Shown: in pieces, positions 22,152-34,255 of the stretch
Layout: each line of letters begins with the position of its first letter
How positions within the stretch are numbered: the first letter of the stretch is position 1
DNA from: Pohlia nutans
Lineage: Eukaryota; Streptophyta; Bryopsida; Bryales; Mniaceae
DNA length: 64,000 bases
Direction: 5' to 3'
Assembly (NCBI GenBank): GCA_022496805.1
Contig: CM040100.1
Location: 19,683,009 to 19,747,008 of the forward strand
The notes under the pieces: generated by a model
Databases searched by the model: none
What the model saw: the letters and a program-made list of their open reading frames with translations, nothing else
Told to the model about the DNA's origin: nothing
Made by a program: the position numbers and the translations under genes

Positions 22152-22707
22152 TTAACCCTTTAACGTCCTGATTCAAAATTGTTTTCAAAGATCTGTTATA
22201 AAATGTTTGATGAAAAAAAAAATGGAGTCGATGTAAAAAAGCAAAGTTGTAAATGTCAATGTGAAGATCACATCTATATGTACAGTTGGATTCATCATAT
22301 TCTTTATTAATATTTTTTAAATTAATTTTGCAAGGTTTTCTCTTGAAATTCAATTTAAAATCTCAAATTAACACACAATTTTTTTTATAAATATTGTAAT
22401 GAAATTGGAATAACGTACACTACGAGATGATATGGTTTCTATTATTTGATTCTACTTATTTTGGAAAATCATGTTTAAGGTCTCATTTTTTGAACTAAGA
22501 ATAAAACATGATATAAACCAATTGTGTTGTTTTTTCAAAACATCACAATATCTTATTTTGAAGATCCATACCATACAAATGATAGTCAACTAACACAAGA
22601 ACCAAAAGAAATTTGGATGGATGAAAAATTGTGCAAGATGTAGTTAAAAGAAAGGTTGCAATCTTTTTGTTGTCCATCGCATGGACGCATGCACGTCATA
22701 GGGTTAA
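22152..22707. mobile_element. TTAA-bounded element (family E)
   Basis: It starts TTAACCCTTTAACGTCCTGA and ends GCACGTCATAGGGTTAA, 556 bp. Its right TTAA (22704-22707) is also the left TTAA of the next element, so one inserted exactly at the edge of the other. Confidence 0.75.
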
Positions 22708-23290
22708 CCCTTGAAGGACCAAGGTTGATTTTTCAAGTTTGGTCAGCTCAGTGTGGAATGAATTTTGATCTTGAAATTTTGAAAAAAAAAATTGTGGTGA
22801 TTATACTCTTTGTAACAAAGACGGGATGGTAATTTGTTTACATAGGTAATTTATAGATCAAAAGATACAATCATGTAAAGGTGAAAAACCTAAGTGCATG
22901 CAATTCCTGAAAATTTGCATACAATAAGCTATGAATTTGAATTTTTGCACATAATAAGCTAACACTCCCATACACACGATTACCAAATCCATTTTACCAA
23001 ATTTGAGACTGAACTTTGCATTTTGGATCTTTTCGAAAAGTTTCAAACCCAAGCAAGGGGCCAAAAAAAAAAGGTGTAGCCCAACTTTGTAGCTTATAAT
23101 CTTACTATTGACAAACCGCGAACGCTTGAATACGTGGAAGTGCTAACAAATTCAAATTGGTTGAAAGATCCTACAATTAGATCAGTCCAAAAGGTTTTAG
23201 ATCAAAACTACTTGCCTTTTTGTGAGGAGTACTTTTAGGCAGCTTTGGAGTGTTTAATGAGAAAAATAGTCGTAGTGATAGAACATGTGA
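22704..23290. mobile_element. TTAA element (family D), inverted copy with decayed right end
   Basis: It starts TTAACCCTTGAAGGACCAAG and matches the reverse complement of 21530-22103 over nearly its whole length. The far end (GTGTTTAATGAGAAAAATAG) has lost a recognisable GGGGTTAA. Confidence 0.7.
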
Positions 23291-24309
23291 CTAGTCATTG
23301 TTGTGCCTAATCTATGCCTATCACCTTGAAGGTAGGGCTTCTCAAACATGTCATAATAGATGGGGACAATTGTATTATTACTCTACCCACATAGCATGTT
23401 TGTACCAAAGTAATTATTTTTACTTTGTCAAATTTCGTTTGCCGTGTGTCACATAAGCATTTGCTCAAAACCTACAAAATAGTCCACGTGGCACCAATGC
23501 AATTAAATTATTATTGTACAAACTTGCTATGTGGGTATGGTATTAGATAACGAAATATTTTTGGATTTAGACCCCCATTTTGAAGAGGCTTCCAACGCAA
23601 GAACTGACAACCTAGGCTTTGCAGGTTTAAATTTTTTTCTTGGCTTTCAATTGTTGAGTATGTTTATTATTAAGTTAAAGATTAGATCTTTTTTCCCATT
23701 TTGAAGAGGTTTGCAATAGACCAAAATATGTATTATTTGGTTATCAAATAAGTTATAAAATCTTGAATTTCTTTAATAGATTGTTGACTTGGTAATTCTT
23801 CAATTGTTGTACAGTACATTTACTCAACTTCACATAAGATAGACATACCTATTACCACCTAGCACTCAATTCCGCCCTCATGTATTGGCATCATATCTTA
23901 GAATACAAATGTATACACGCGGTGCACGAGGACATAATTGTTAAATGGATGGTAATAGGAATGTTTACTTTATAGTGTTAGTCTACATATAAGAGTGAGG
24001 AAGTCATAGAGATGGGGAAACTACAAGAGAGATCCGTTCTCCTCTTTTAAATAGGAATGATTCCTTTGGAAAGGATATATGACAGTTATTTTTAGCTTAA
24101 AATAGCCCAATTGCTACATTGAAATATAGTGGGTAAATTTCAATGAAGGACTTTTGAAAACATGAAAGGAAAAATAGCCAAATACTTAGGAAAAAGTTAG
24201 GTGAGTAGCCAAATTTTGCCTAGGTATTACCTAGGTATCATCATGGTAGCACCAAGCATCACCCAAGTATCACCACAGTATCATGAAAAAAAGCTGGCTA
24301 CCTGGGAAA

Positions 24310-24334
24310 ATCAAATCAAATCAAATCAAATCAC
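24310..24334. repeat. (ATCAA)n microsatellite
   Basis: Five near-perfect units of ATCAA in a row. Confidence 0.9.
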
Positions 24335-24421
24335 TAAATAAAAAGCTCTGTAGCTTGATATTTTATCCTATGAACTAACTTGGCCTCCAAGTGAGGATAT
24401 TGATTTGTGCAAGCTCTTGAT

Positions 24422-24543
24422 GATCGGCAACTGTTGTAGCAACAACCAAATTAAAGAAGGTGCATTACTTGATACCATTTCAAGATCGGCAACTGTTGTA
24501 GCAACAACCAAATTAAAGAAGATGCATTACTTGATACCATTTT
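24422..24543. repeat. 62-bp tandem duplication
   Basis: Two adjacent copies begin GATCGGCAACTGTTG at 24422 and 24484 and differ by about one base plus the junction. This is a recent local duplication in non-genic DNA. Confidence 0.9.
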
Positions 24544-25038
24544 GTGATACTCCTTAATTTGCGAGTTAGGGCATTTAGTGCAAATCATCCGATCCCCGTC
24601 CACGCTTCGCCTATGATCATATCTTCAAAATTGACTTGGATGTTGAATAGTTATCCTGATTTTAGCTAATAGTTTGGGTGATTCTAAAAACAAATGGTCA
24701 ATTGTTTTCTCTGACTACAACTGGAATTAGCTAAAGCATAAAAACCATAGATTTGCAAATTTTGGATGGTCTTTGTAAAATGTATCTTTCACTTGGATTT
24801 TTTATATGACCAGAAATAGATCATCCATATTTTTTGAGATTTTTCTAGTGATTCCATTTACCAAAAATACGGAATCTTTCGTAGAACTTTTCTTTGTTTT
24901 TATTTTTATTTTTTAAAATTCAGGGGAAAAAACAGAAAGAAAAAAAAAAAAACCAGGTCAATCAGGGTCCCAACTAAGGTAGGGAATATGGAATATAATT
25001 TGCTACGTTTACTAGTTCATAATGCCAAAAATAAGAAT

Positions 25039-25143
25039 GTCATGTCCAAAGATCACATTGTCATAACAAAAGACTACATTGCCATGACCAAAGACCACAT
25101 TGTTATGACCAAAGATCATAGTGCTATAACCAACGACCATAAT
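25039..25143. repeat. 21-bp tandem array, five units
   Basis: The unit resembles GTCATGACCAAAGACCACAT plus T. Because 21 is a multiple of three it stays open in frame and mimics a repetitive peptide (KDHIVMT). Downstream a looser GGCAACGTGGTCTTC-like series continues to about 25215. Confidence 0.85.
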
Positions 25144-25623
25144 CTTCAGCAACGTGGTCTTCGGCTTCGGCAACGTGATATTCAAATTTGGCAACATGGT
25201 CTTCGGCAATATGGATCTTGGCTTCACCGATATAGTGCTTTAGTCAAGGCATTTTGGAGTTGATTAGGGCATTTTGTGTTTGTCTAGGACATGAATTTTG
25301 GTGAATTCTAGCTAGAAATTGCCACAACATTTTCATTAGTTATGGCACGTTTGAGAGTTGTTTTTTGCAAGCCATTTGTCTAGTATTGTATTGGACGCGG
25401 TCAAGCAATAACTTATTCTTTGTTTTTTTTTGTACAAATGGAACGCTTTTATTCCATTGCGAAAGAAAGTACAAGAATGGTGAAAAAAACAGTTTTTATT
25501 CACTATTTAGCAATGTAACTATCTTACTCGATTGATGCTTCATGATTTTTGTACAAGGATTTGAATTAGCTTATATCAAAATGTACCAAAAAAAAGAACT
25601 TTCACTAAAATAAAAATCTTGTA

Positions 25624-25624
<1 letters not shown>

Positions 25625-25654
<30 letters not shown>
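25625..25654. repeat. 30-base poly-G tract
   Basis: Thirty consecutive G followed by CGCGCA in otherwise AT-rich DNA. It could form G-quadruplexes or could be an assembly or sequencing artefact. The true length is uncertain. Confidence 0.8.
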
Positions 25655-26374
25655 CGCGCATAGGGAGCCCAGTTTAGTTGAGTTGAACTTAGCTAGTTGA
25701 GATTTTCAACTCTCGGTTGGAAGTTTTCAATTGAACTGTAGACCGCATAAGAAGTTTGGTTTAATCATTCAGTTGAAAGTTTTCAATCCTAGTTGGAATG
25801 TTTTTCAACTCTAGGCCGCACAGAAAAACCAGTTGAAAATAAAGAGATGTATGAGAAATCATAATCCATCAATGCACCTTTAAACCTTTAATTCATAAAA
25901 ATCATTCAATTGCAATTATTAATTAGTGTATGAACCTATACCATCTAACTTTTTAATTTGTACTTAATTGAATAAATTATATGAAAGTCATATTCAAATA
26001 AATAAGAATGTATTGTTATAATTTGGCATATAACATATCATTTTCTCTTTTTGGATTTTGCTTTGGTTTTTGAAGCGTAAGCCTAGAAATCTGTTTTGTT
26101 GCTCAAACTAAATTGTACACGTGACCTTACTTACCAACTTCAATTTCTGAACTTACTTATGCTAAAGTGGATTGCCTCCAAATGATCGGGTTCATTTTAT
26201 GAGCTTAATTACTGAGTACCAATTTCCTACAGAGGAGATTGAGTTGTTGAAACCCTGCCCTTCCTCCGCGTTTCAAAATCTGCTTTAACGAACTTAGTTA
26301 TGAGGTTGTGTCATAATACTCTCATAATACTCCTGCAGATTGTGTCAAATTGGCAGCACATTGGTCTCTGTGCA

Positions 26375-26949
26375 TTAATCCCTAAACGTCCTTACTCCTC
26401 TCCAAATTCGGCAGTTTTGCAAAGATGCATCATAAAATGCAATCCAAAGGGATATTTTGAACTTGATGTATGAATAAAAGTTGTACATCATAAATTTTAG
26501 ATTCTATCCATACAGTTAGATTTGTGATTGCTATCACCAATATTTTGTATAAAATTTGAAACTTGAAATTCCAAATTCTTTTGTAATTTGATTACGAATA
26601 AGATATTGACAATTTGTACATGAAATTTGTTGTGATAGGTTGAAATGTAATACTCTAAGTGTAGTAATTTTTGAAGATTTCTCAGTTGCTTAATTTTGTG
26701 AGTTGACTTTTTTAAGAACACTTTTAAATTGAAATCTTTGAAATTTTGGGTGAATCACTACAACATGAAATGAGGCATAAAATTTTCACAAATCATCCCC
26801 TTTGTAATCAAATCACACATGAATGAAGTTAACTTCCCATAAAATATATAGTAAAAATCCACACTACAAAAACTCAATGATGGATGAGAAAATTGTGTTT
26901 GATTCTTTACATTGTCTACTTTGTAGACGATTGGACGTTTAGGGGTTAA
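26375..26949. mobile_element. TTAA-bounded element (family B), complete
   Basis: It starts TTAATCCCTAAACGTCC and ends GGACGTTTAGGGGTTAA, 575 bp, with inverted ends matching over at least 12 bp inside the TTAA. The inner AAATTCGGCAGTTTTGC block is shared with 30195 and 62186. Confidence 0.85.
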
Positions 26950-27942
26950 ACATACCATACATGCATGATGCAACAACAATCAATGATCAAAAGGTATTTT
27001 CCCTCAAACCTCAATGATATCGTATATTCATAAGAGAAAATAAATTCAAAGGTAACGAATGCAAATTGGAAAGCAATATCTAATGGCCGCTGCATGCTGG
27101 ACTTGTTGTTCCCTACTCTGTGACCCGGGTGCCATCGCTTCAAAACTCTCAATCCACGTTTAGCACAATTGAAGCACCAACAACTTGTAGTTCACAAACA
27201 TGCAGCCATAAAAAGAGACTTTTTGCGGACTTAGGGTTTGCCTTAGTACCTCAAGCAAGGCATTGACTTAGTTGTTGTCGATTACACAAGTAGTGATATG
27301 TTGCAATCACCTCGTGTACAACTCAAAACTGACTACTTGTTTTTGTTTTCTTTTTATGAGCATAGTTTAGGAATACCATCTATTGAGAAGTTTTCAAATT
27401 TCTAATTCACGCACTTGGAGTTGGAACTTTGTTTGTTTATGTTTTGTTTCCTACAACTCATTTTGTTTTGCTATTGTAGCTTTCTTTTGGGATTATCGAT
27501 CTTCTTCAAGCGATTCGGCGTCTAAACAGTTATTATTTCATAATGTGCTAGGGGAATTATATATTTTTGATTTAGTGAATCCCAAGTAGTAACTTGTACG
27601 TATGGTTTGCAGTATTTACAGAGATGCCTCTGCCAATTGGTTACAGTATTGAATTTTGTTTTATTTCTTGAGATTACCCTGTAATGTTAGAACGTGAACA
27701 GTTTTGTGATATCGGATTGTGTTTTAATTCTTTGCTTACCTTGTAAGCTTAGAATGTGAACGATTTTGTTTTCATTCTTTTCTTACCCCATAAGCTTAGA
27801 ACTTGAACAGTTTTGTGATGTTATGTGATTTTGCTTGAGGTTTGGAACCCTGATTTAGTAGTGGACACAAGTCTTTTTACTAAATTTGTTCTTATTAGGG
27901 TAAGGTGGGAGTTTGATTTTTGAGATTCATAACATTCAATAG
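26950..27942. other. Intergenic DNA, no gene recognised
   Basis: A 68-codon open frame at 27383-27589 and others are short and unsupported by splice context or family similarity. Poly-T-rich stretches near 27700 repeat the phrase TTAGAACGTGAACAGTTTTGTG two to three times in diverged form. Confidence 0.4.
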
Positions 27943-28222
27943 CATGCATTGTCTGTGCCATGGCTCTACAGTAGATGGTATGCAATATTCCACATCCAAT
28001 AGTACTTCATCAGTAGCTGAGTGAACAGGTGGAGGCTCAATGTAATGAGCAGAATGCATGAAAGAAAGGCAATGGGCATGAAGGCTACTGAATGTTATGC
28101 TGTTTAGAATATGCTTTGAATTTTCAAAGAAGAAGGAAAAAAACCGTTTAAAAATAAATAAATTTTAGACCGAAATGATGAGAACCATTGCAAAGAGAAA
28201 ATGACCTGTATTTGTTTTTGAA

Positions 28223-28560
28223 ATGAAAAAACCTGGGCCATTCACAGATACAGAGGTGGAGTTGGGAATGGGCTTCCCATTGGTGTATCAGAACTTTATC
28301 AGAGCTTTATCAGAAGGTTCAGTGGGTGGAATGAATTCCTTTTCTGGGGCAGAATTTTGGGCTGACGGCAATCTGGGGGGTTCAGTTGTCTTTGGCAGGT
28401 CACTCAGATTCTTCAAGAAATTTATCACCGGATGATGAGGTGGACCGGTGCCGGCCTTCAGCGTATCTGATCTATGCCCAGTGTCCATCATCCATGATGA
28501 TGGTCCCCAGTATGACACGTCAGACGGCAAGTTGGCCCGTCTGACCAACGCCAGGCGTTG
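28223..28560. other. Coding-like island of uncertain strand
   Basis: The stretch is open on both strands (plus 28223-28435, minus 28288-28548). The minus frame is rich in Pro and Ser (PPHHPVINFLKNLSDLP, then PPTEPSDKALIKF). It ends at a GC-rich hairpin-like zone around 28519-28560 (CAGACGG with CCGTCTG, AACGCC with GGCGTT). No family was recognised. It lies just before the partial unit. Confidence 0.3.
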
Positions 28561-28575
28561 GCGCCATTCTGAAAA

Positions 28576-29330
28576 TTGCCTAAAAGTGTCAACATTTCTT
28601 TATTTGCTGTACATTGTTCAGTGGACTCAACCCGAGGTGTAACTCCTAACTATAGTGAACAGCTCTGGTCTGAGGATATTTCTGGAAGTCACTCCGCTGA
28701 CGTTGTGAAGAACCTTCAGGGAATGATCTTGTCTAAACAGCGCAAGCATATATCAGCGAAAGGTTTCCATTATTAGAACGGCACTTTTGAGAGGATTCGA
28801 ACGCACTAAAATGTGTATTATTCGAATACTGGTAAAGTAGGTTTTGAGGTTTGAAGTCGGAGAATCCCTATCACAAACGTAGACTACTCTTGGACTATGA
28901 CAATTGCGTCTGCGAGGTGTTAGATGAAAGAAACTATAACTATGATGGAACCTAAAAGTATTTCGTTTCTTACACTACACATGTATGAATGATACTGGCA
29001 ATGTAAATGGGTGACTTCAGAATCTGTGGGAGTTGAATCTTCAAGCAATCCAAAGTTATGACTTTTGTTGATGAATGATTGACACTGAAAGCTGCGACTT
29101 GAATGAATTGCAGGATTCTATGGCACTCGCCAAATTCGCATTGTCAATTCCATACGTCACCGTAGCATGCAACAAAGCCTGGTTGCAGAGTCATTATTAT
29201 CAAACATTCAAACCAAGCTTGCTAAAATTGGACAAGTGCCAGTCTTTGGATCGGATTGTTCCATTGATGTGAAGTGGCTCACCGGTGTTCTTGATATCCA
29301 GGTCCCTCATTGCAACCCAACAACCTTTTT
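28576..29330 (+). pseudogene. Recurrent unidentified exon pair, copy Y
   Basis: This is the best-preserved first exon: EQLWSEDISGSHSADVVKNLQ, open through CTTCAGGGAATG, again without a GT donor. The second exon begins after AATTGCAG (about 29113) with DSMALAKFALSIPYVTVA. It is frameshifted near 29185 relative to copy X and then continues as VAESLLSNIQTKLAKIGQ in another frame. The function is unknown. Confidence 0.45.
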
Positions 29331-30043
29331 AAATGAGAATCGTATTATCGTGGCATGTCTTCCAGCCCAACAAGTGCTTTCCGCTTGAGATGAGCAAAAG
29401 TGTCCAAGTGCCCAAGCTAAAATGTCCAGTTTGAAAGCGAATAGATGATGATAACTAGTAGCTTTTAAAGCAATTTTATATAACGATGTAGGGTATGCTC
29501 TCTTCTTTTTATCGGTACGTTTTGTTATCATCCTTGTGCTTTATAAATGATTCAACTCAATTTGGTCATAGATATGGTAGTGGTCACTTTTGTCCATTTG
29601 GGCTCCGAAGGGTTGATATGGGTGATTATCTATAATATAACACAAAGTGGTGCACATGCATGCGCTCCACTATAGTTCCGTTGTTGAAATTGTTGAACCA
29701 GACGCGTGCAACCAAATGACTAGTATGCATGGACGTATGCAAAGAGAGTACCATTGCTAGAATTGTTGTGCCGAATTTTGACATGGCCCAACTTAATGTA
29801 TTACATAACGCACAATGGTGCACACATGTTCTCCACAATGGTTTTGCCACCGGAACCGTTGTGGCGCACCCCGACATAGACAAACCTAGTCTATTATATA
29901 TTGTAGACTGTGGAAAATTCTACCTGTCGAACTGTTGTGCAGAAACAACAGAGGCGAACCTAGAATATTCATATCACAAGCATGCTAAGTGATTTGTTTA
30001 GCACAAATGTTCTCTTGTTTCTTAACATGTGTTGGTGTTGCAG

Positions 30044-30180
30044 GCAGACATTGCTGGGAGGGAAACCTCAAGGGCAAGAGAAGAAAATGATGTTATAGTC
30101 ATCTGCTCAAGCCTTGCATTGGACTGGAGCTTCGCTTTGCTTTACTCTGGAGCTGGTCACTTTTTCTTGATTTTTGAGGA
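30044..30180 (+). pseudogene. Downstream exon of the recurrent gene, copy Y
   Basis: After a TGCAG acceptor the frame reads ADIAGRETSRAREENDVIVI, then CSSLALDWSFALLYSG. It is open here, unlike the copy at 20330. A TTAA element begins 15 bp further on. The family is not recognised. Confidence 0.4.
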
Positions 30181-30194
30181 TCTGTTCATTGTTT

Positions 30195-30776
30195 TTAACC
30201 CCTCAACGTCCTCTCCCCTGTCCAAATTCGGCAGTTTTGCAAAGATGCATCATAAAATGCAACCCAGAGGAATATTTTGAACTTGATAAATTATGAATGA
30301 AAGTTGTACTTTATACATTTTAGATTCTATCCATGTGGTTATATCTGCGATTGCCATCACCAGTCTTTTTGTATAGAATTTGAAACTTGAAATTGAAAAA
30401 TCTTTTGTAACATGATTACAGATAAGAGATGGACAATTTGTACGTGACATTCGTTTGGATTGGTTGAAATGTAATACTCTAAGTCTAGTGATTTTTGGAG
30501 TTTTTTAGTTGCTTAATTTTATGAGTTGACATTTTTAAGAGCAAATTTGCATTGAAATCTTCAAAATTTTGAATAAATCAACTACAACATGAAATGAGGC
30601 ATAAAATTTTCACAAATCACCCCCTTTTTAATCGAATCACACATGCATGAAACCAACTAATCATAAAATATGTATAGTATAAAGCCCACACTGCATAATG
30701 TCAATGACGGATGAGAAAACTGTGTTTGATTCTGTACATCGTCCACTTTCTGGACGGTTGGCCGTTTAGGGGTTAA
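30195..30776. mobile_element. TTAA-bounded element (family B) with paralogous empty site
   Basis: It starts TTAACCCCTCAACGTCC and ends GGCCGTTTAGGGGTTAA, 582 bp. The flanks are CATTGTTT before and ACTTGGATGTG after. In the paralogous sequence at 20491-20510 the same flanks are joined by a single TTAA (CATTGCTT-TTAA-ACCTTGGATGTG). This shows a clean insertion at TTAA after the duplication. Confidence 0.92.
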
Positions 30777-30983
30777 ACTTGGATGTGTTGAAGAAGCACA
30801 GACTGGTAATAGGATTTCATAACATCTGGGTCATGACAAGAGTTATTGACTGCTCTTCCCAACCAAGTAGCGGCTTAAGCTAACTGGCTTTGGCTCACTA
30901 GTCGCCTGCACTTGCAAAGTAGCATCAGTTACCATATTGGTCCTAATTTGTACAAAACTAATCGGTGTAAGATTTATTATCAT

Positions 30984-31241
30984 TTAACCTTTGAAGGACC
31001 AAGTAGGCCGAACTCTGCTTCCTGTTTTATTTAAATATTTTTGCATTTCTGAGTAGATCCAATATGAACTTCCTCTTGATATATATTTTATTTTATTTTA
31101 TTTTATTTTCCAACACATGCAATGTTATTTACCGATTCTGGTGATATAAAATTTGGTCCCATATGAATTATTTGTATTCACAACATAATTCATTCAATAT
31201 TTCATTTTATAACCATGAATCCTTGGTCCCTTACATGTTGA
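30984..31241. mobile_element. TTAA element (family G)
   Basis: It starts TTAACCTTTGAAGGACCAAG and ends CCTTGGTCCCTTACATGTTGA. The last four bases (TTGA, from TTAA) are shared with the next element F. Related copies are at 20711, 40969 and 50320. Confidence 0.65.
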
Positions 31242-31824
31242 CCCCTAAATGTACCAGGGTGTCTCTAGAATTTTCAATTTGAGAAAGATCATCATAAAGT
31301 ACTATTTAGAAGAACTTTTTGGAATTGATATATCAATGAAAGTTCTAGACTTTGAATTTTAGATTCCATCCGCACTGTTTGATTCACCAATACTTCCACC
31401 AATATTTAATTATAAAACTTGAAAGTTAAAATTAATAATTCTTCCTAAATTTGATTACAAAGAAATAAATTACTACTTTTTGTGTAAAATTGTTGGAATA
31501 GATTTGAAATGACATACTCTTAACATGGTGATTCTTTAAAAAATTTGTGTTCTTTAAATCTACAACCTCATTTTTGAAAAGCCACTCTTGAACTAGAGTC
31601 AATGCAATTTTGGCCTGGTCCAAATCCTAACATACGTCTAAGTTTGTAGTTTTAGAAAACTATGTCCTTTAGTATCACCAAATCCAACCATTGGATAGGA
31701 CAACAACTTGGTGAAGTATCTCCAAAAGATTGGATGACTTTCATCCAAACATTGATGAGAACGTAGGGTGAGTTGGAATTCGTTAGTCGTCCAGAAAGTG
31801 GATGTTGTGATGATTAGGGGTTAA
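31238..31824. mobile_element. TTAA element (family F), unit 2 copy
   Basis: The left end is TTGACCCCTAAATGTACCAG (TTAA mutated) and the right end GATGATTAGGGGTTAA. Same position as 8258-8839 in unit 1. Confidence 0.8.
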
Positions 31825-32919
31825 CTGAAGTCCTTGATTTTGGACAAGTGAATAAATTGTGTCCATACCAATGGTTTGAAGTGCTAACCTCGTCCACACC
31901 TAGCAAATACTAGCTAATTAAAAACCTCAATTTCCTGCGAGTGTCGGCACTGTGAAAGTCAGTTAATTAAGAGACCTTAAGCCACTATCTAGCCAACAGA
32001 CGCTACTTGGTTTGTGCAGGCACGGCTCAATCAAGTATGGATCGTTGTTTAGAGACCTTCTCGTACTAGGAAACGGGCCGCATGCTGCGGTTTAGGGTAC
32101 AACAAGCGGCTATGGGCGAGCCCGGTGGGCGAGACCTATGGTCACGCGATGTGGTCATGCACAGTTCTCCATGTGTCCTCATAAATTCACAACCCTTAAA
32201 GTAGCGGGTTTAGAGCCTCCTACCTTATTCTTTGGACCCTTTGGATTCCACCGAGAAGCGTTTCGGACTCATGGAACAGTACCTTCTCAGTGGCACTGAA
32301 ATTGTACTATGACCACTGATTGGGTTGCACTTTGCAGGCGCAGAGCTTTTGATCTTTGAAAGTGTTTTTGTGGTCTGTGTCATTATCTATCCCAGTATCT
32401 AGAGAGTCTCTATTTATATTATGTGAGTGTGTTTCTATTATTAGAAAGATAAAACATTCTGGATCTTAATCCTATTTCATAGAAGACATACAACTGCAAG
32501 TGTCATCTATCACTCTAGTTCCAAGGAAAGATATTGTATGAGCTCAACCAAATATTAGGCGGTGCAGTACCCTACTGCGGAAGAATGATCCGATGTGTCT
32601 AGCTCAAGTCGAAATACTATGCTCAATCTAGCAATATATCACACTGTGAAGAGCACTATGTTGGAGAGGAATTACCCTAAGTTACACAGTCTAAGGTGAT
32701 TTCCACATTGCCGTAGCTTTATAAATTTTTAAATAATTTTTTGTAGTATTATTTCTTCATTTACAAATGAATTTATGTTCAATTTTTGTTTTTGCAATTT
32801 CTCCTTTCTTATTTTTGCAATGTCTATCGTTTTTTCAATACTTTTCTTATACAATATACGTGTGTAGTTGCCACAACTTCACATGTCAAGAAGGCCTAGT
32901 TGTATTCAAATTCTATAAT

Positions 32920-34255
32920 TTGACTATTATTCCTAATATTTGTAATTTAACACAAAAATATTTCAAAAGTCAATATCTTACCATTGCTAATAACACGCAA
33001 TTAGCTAACTATGCACATGGACATATAATTCCGCACTTGGCCCCCGGATGCATTAAAAAATTTGTCTTAAAGTTCTTTAAAAGACAACGATTTGTGTTTT
33101 TCTACAATCCCTTACATTGTAAACAAACAATTCTTTTATTTATTTATGATCCTTATCTTTATCTTGTTATATATCTTGTTTTCTTTCTTGTCTTCTTTCT
33201 TGTCTTCCTTCTTGTCTTCATTTTTATCTTCTAGCTTTTCTTCATTCATTTCTTTCCATTTTTGGCTCTTCTTGTGCATCGCACACTCGTACATCCCACA
33301 CTTGTACAAAGTTTTTCTTTTCTTTCCTTCCTACTTTGTTAGGGTTAAGTTAGCGAATCATACCACTGAATCCTACCAAAAAAAAGAAAACAGAAATAAA
33401 TAAATAAATAAATTCATCAAGGTGGCTATAGCCGCCACTTGAACTCTAAAGAATCGCGGAAAGAAATAAAATATAATAAAAACATATAAAAAGAAAAATT
33501 TGGCTCTTCTAGATCGCTGGGTGCGCAGCCGCAGACTCTATCCCTTCCGTCTCCCTCTCCTCTTGCTAACCTCTCCTCACATAAAAAGGCAGAAACAAAA
33601 GAAGAAGAAGAAATAAATAAAAATATGAAGAACAGAAAAATCATTCAAGGTGGCTCCAGTCAACACCTCAACTCTATATAGCGGTAGAAAATACTCAAAA
33701 CTATTTTTTTTTTAATTTTTTTAATTTTTTATTATTATTTTTAACTCTTCTCTCACATTGGGTGCGCACCCTATTCTTTTCCTCTCCTGTCCCTCTTCCA
33801 TATATAAGCGACGAGACTCTCCATGCCACCTCTCCTATATATATTCCCGGCGTTGCTTAGTATTCAGGTGGTGGCTATAGCCATCCTGATATATTTTTTA
33901 TACTTGAGATTTATTTATTTATTGTTTTTAATAGGGTTCAGCGGCACGAATGGCAAACAAGTCTAGAAAACCAAAAAAAAATTACAAAAAAGAAAAAAGA
34001 CAAGAAAGAATATAAGAAGATAAGAAGAAAGACAAGAAGGAAGACAACAAAGAAGTCAAGAAATAAAACAAGATCAAGGAAAAGATAAAGATAAGGATGA
34101 AATAAAAATAAATGAATTGTTTGTTTACAATATAAGTGATTGTAGATAGACAAAAATTGCAGGTTTCTAGAAACTTTTTAGCCAATTGGCCAAGTGCATA
34201 TATAAAGACTTGCTTGTTTATTGTGCAAGAATCTTGTTCATAATTTCCTCCCGGT
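32920..34255. repeat. Long inverted-repeat (foldback) element, unit 2 copy
   Basis: The layout matches unit 1 (11030-12300): outer arms with GCACTTGGCC and CTTGTCTTC or its complement, and an inner GGTGGCTATAGCC inverted pair near 33420 and 33870. The hydrophobic frames, including the 155-codon one at 32767-33234, are products of the pyrimidine tract. Confidence 0.6.

Larger units (their letters stand above)
23291..26374. other. Intergenic DNA with simple repeats, no gene recognised
   Basis: About 3 kb without a supported gene. It contains the simple and tandem repeats listed separately: a TCAAA run, a 62-bp duplication, a 21-bp array and a 30-G tract. The frame across the 21-bp array is a repeat artefact. 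Confidence 0.5.

Noticed and set aside
25039..25263. 91-codon repetitive frame (KDHIVMT repeats) as a repeat protein
   Set aside because: It is a 21-bp minisatellite that stays open by period alone; no signal, start context or conservation.
32767..33403. Long hydrophobic frames (155 and 103 codons), and similar ones at 11946-12295 and 33938-34263
   Set aside because: They are translations of CTTGTCTTC/TTTC tracts and microsatellites within the foldback element. Phe/Leu/Ser composition follows from the simple repeat.
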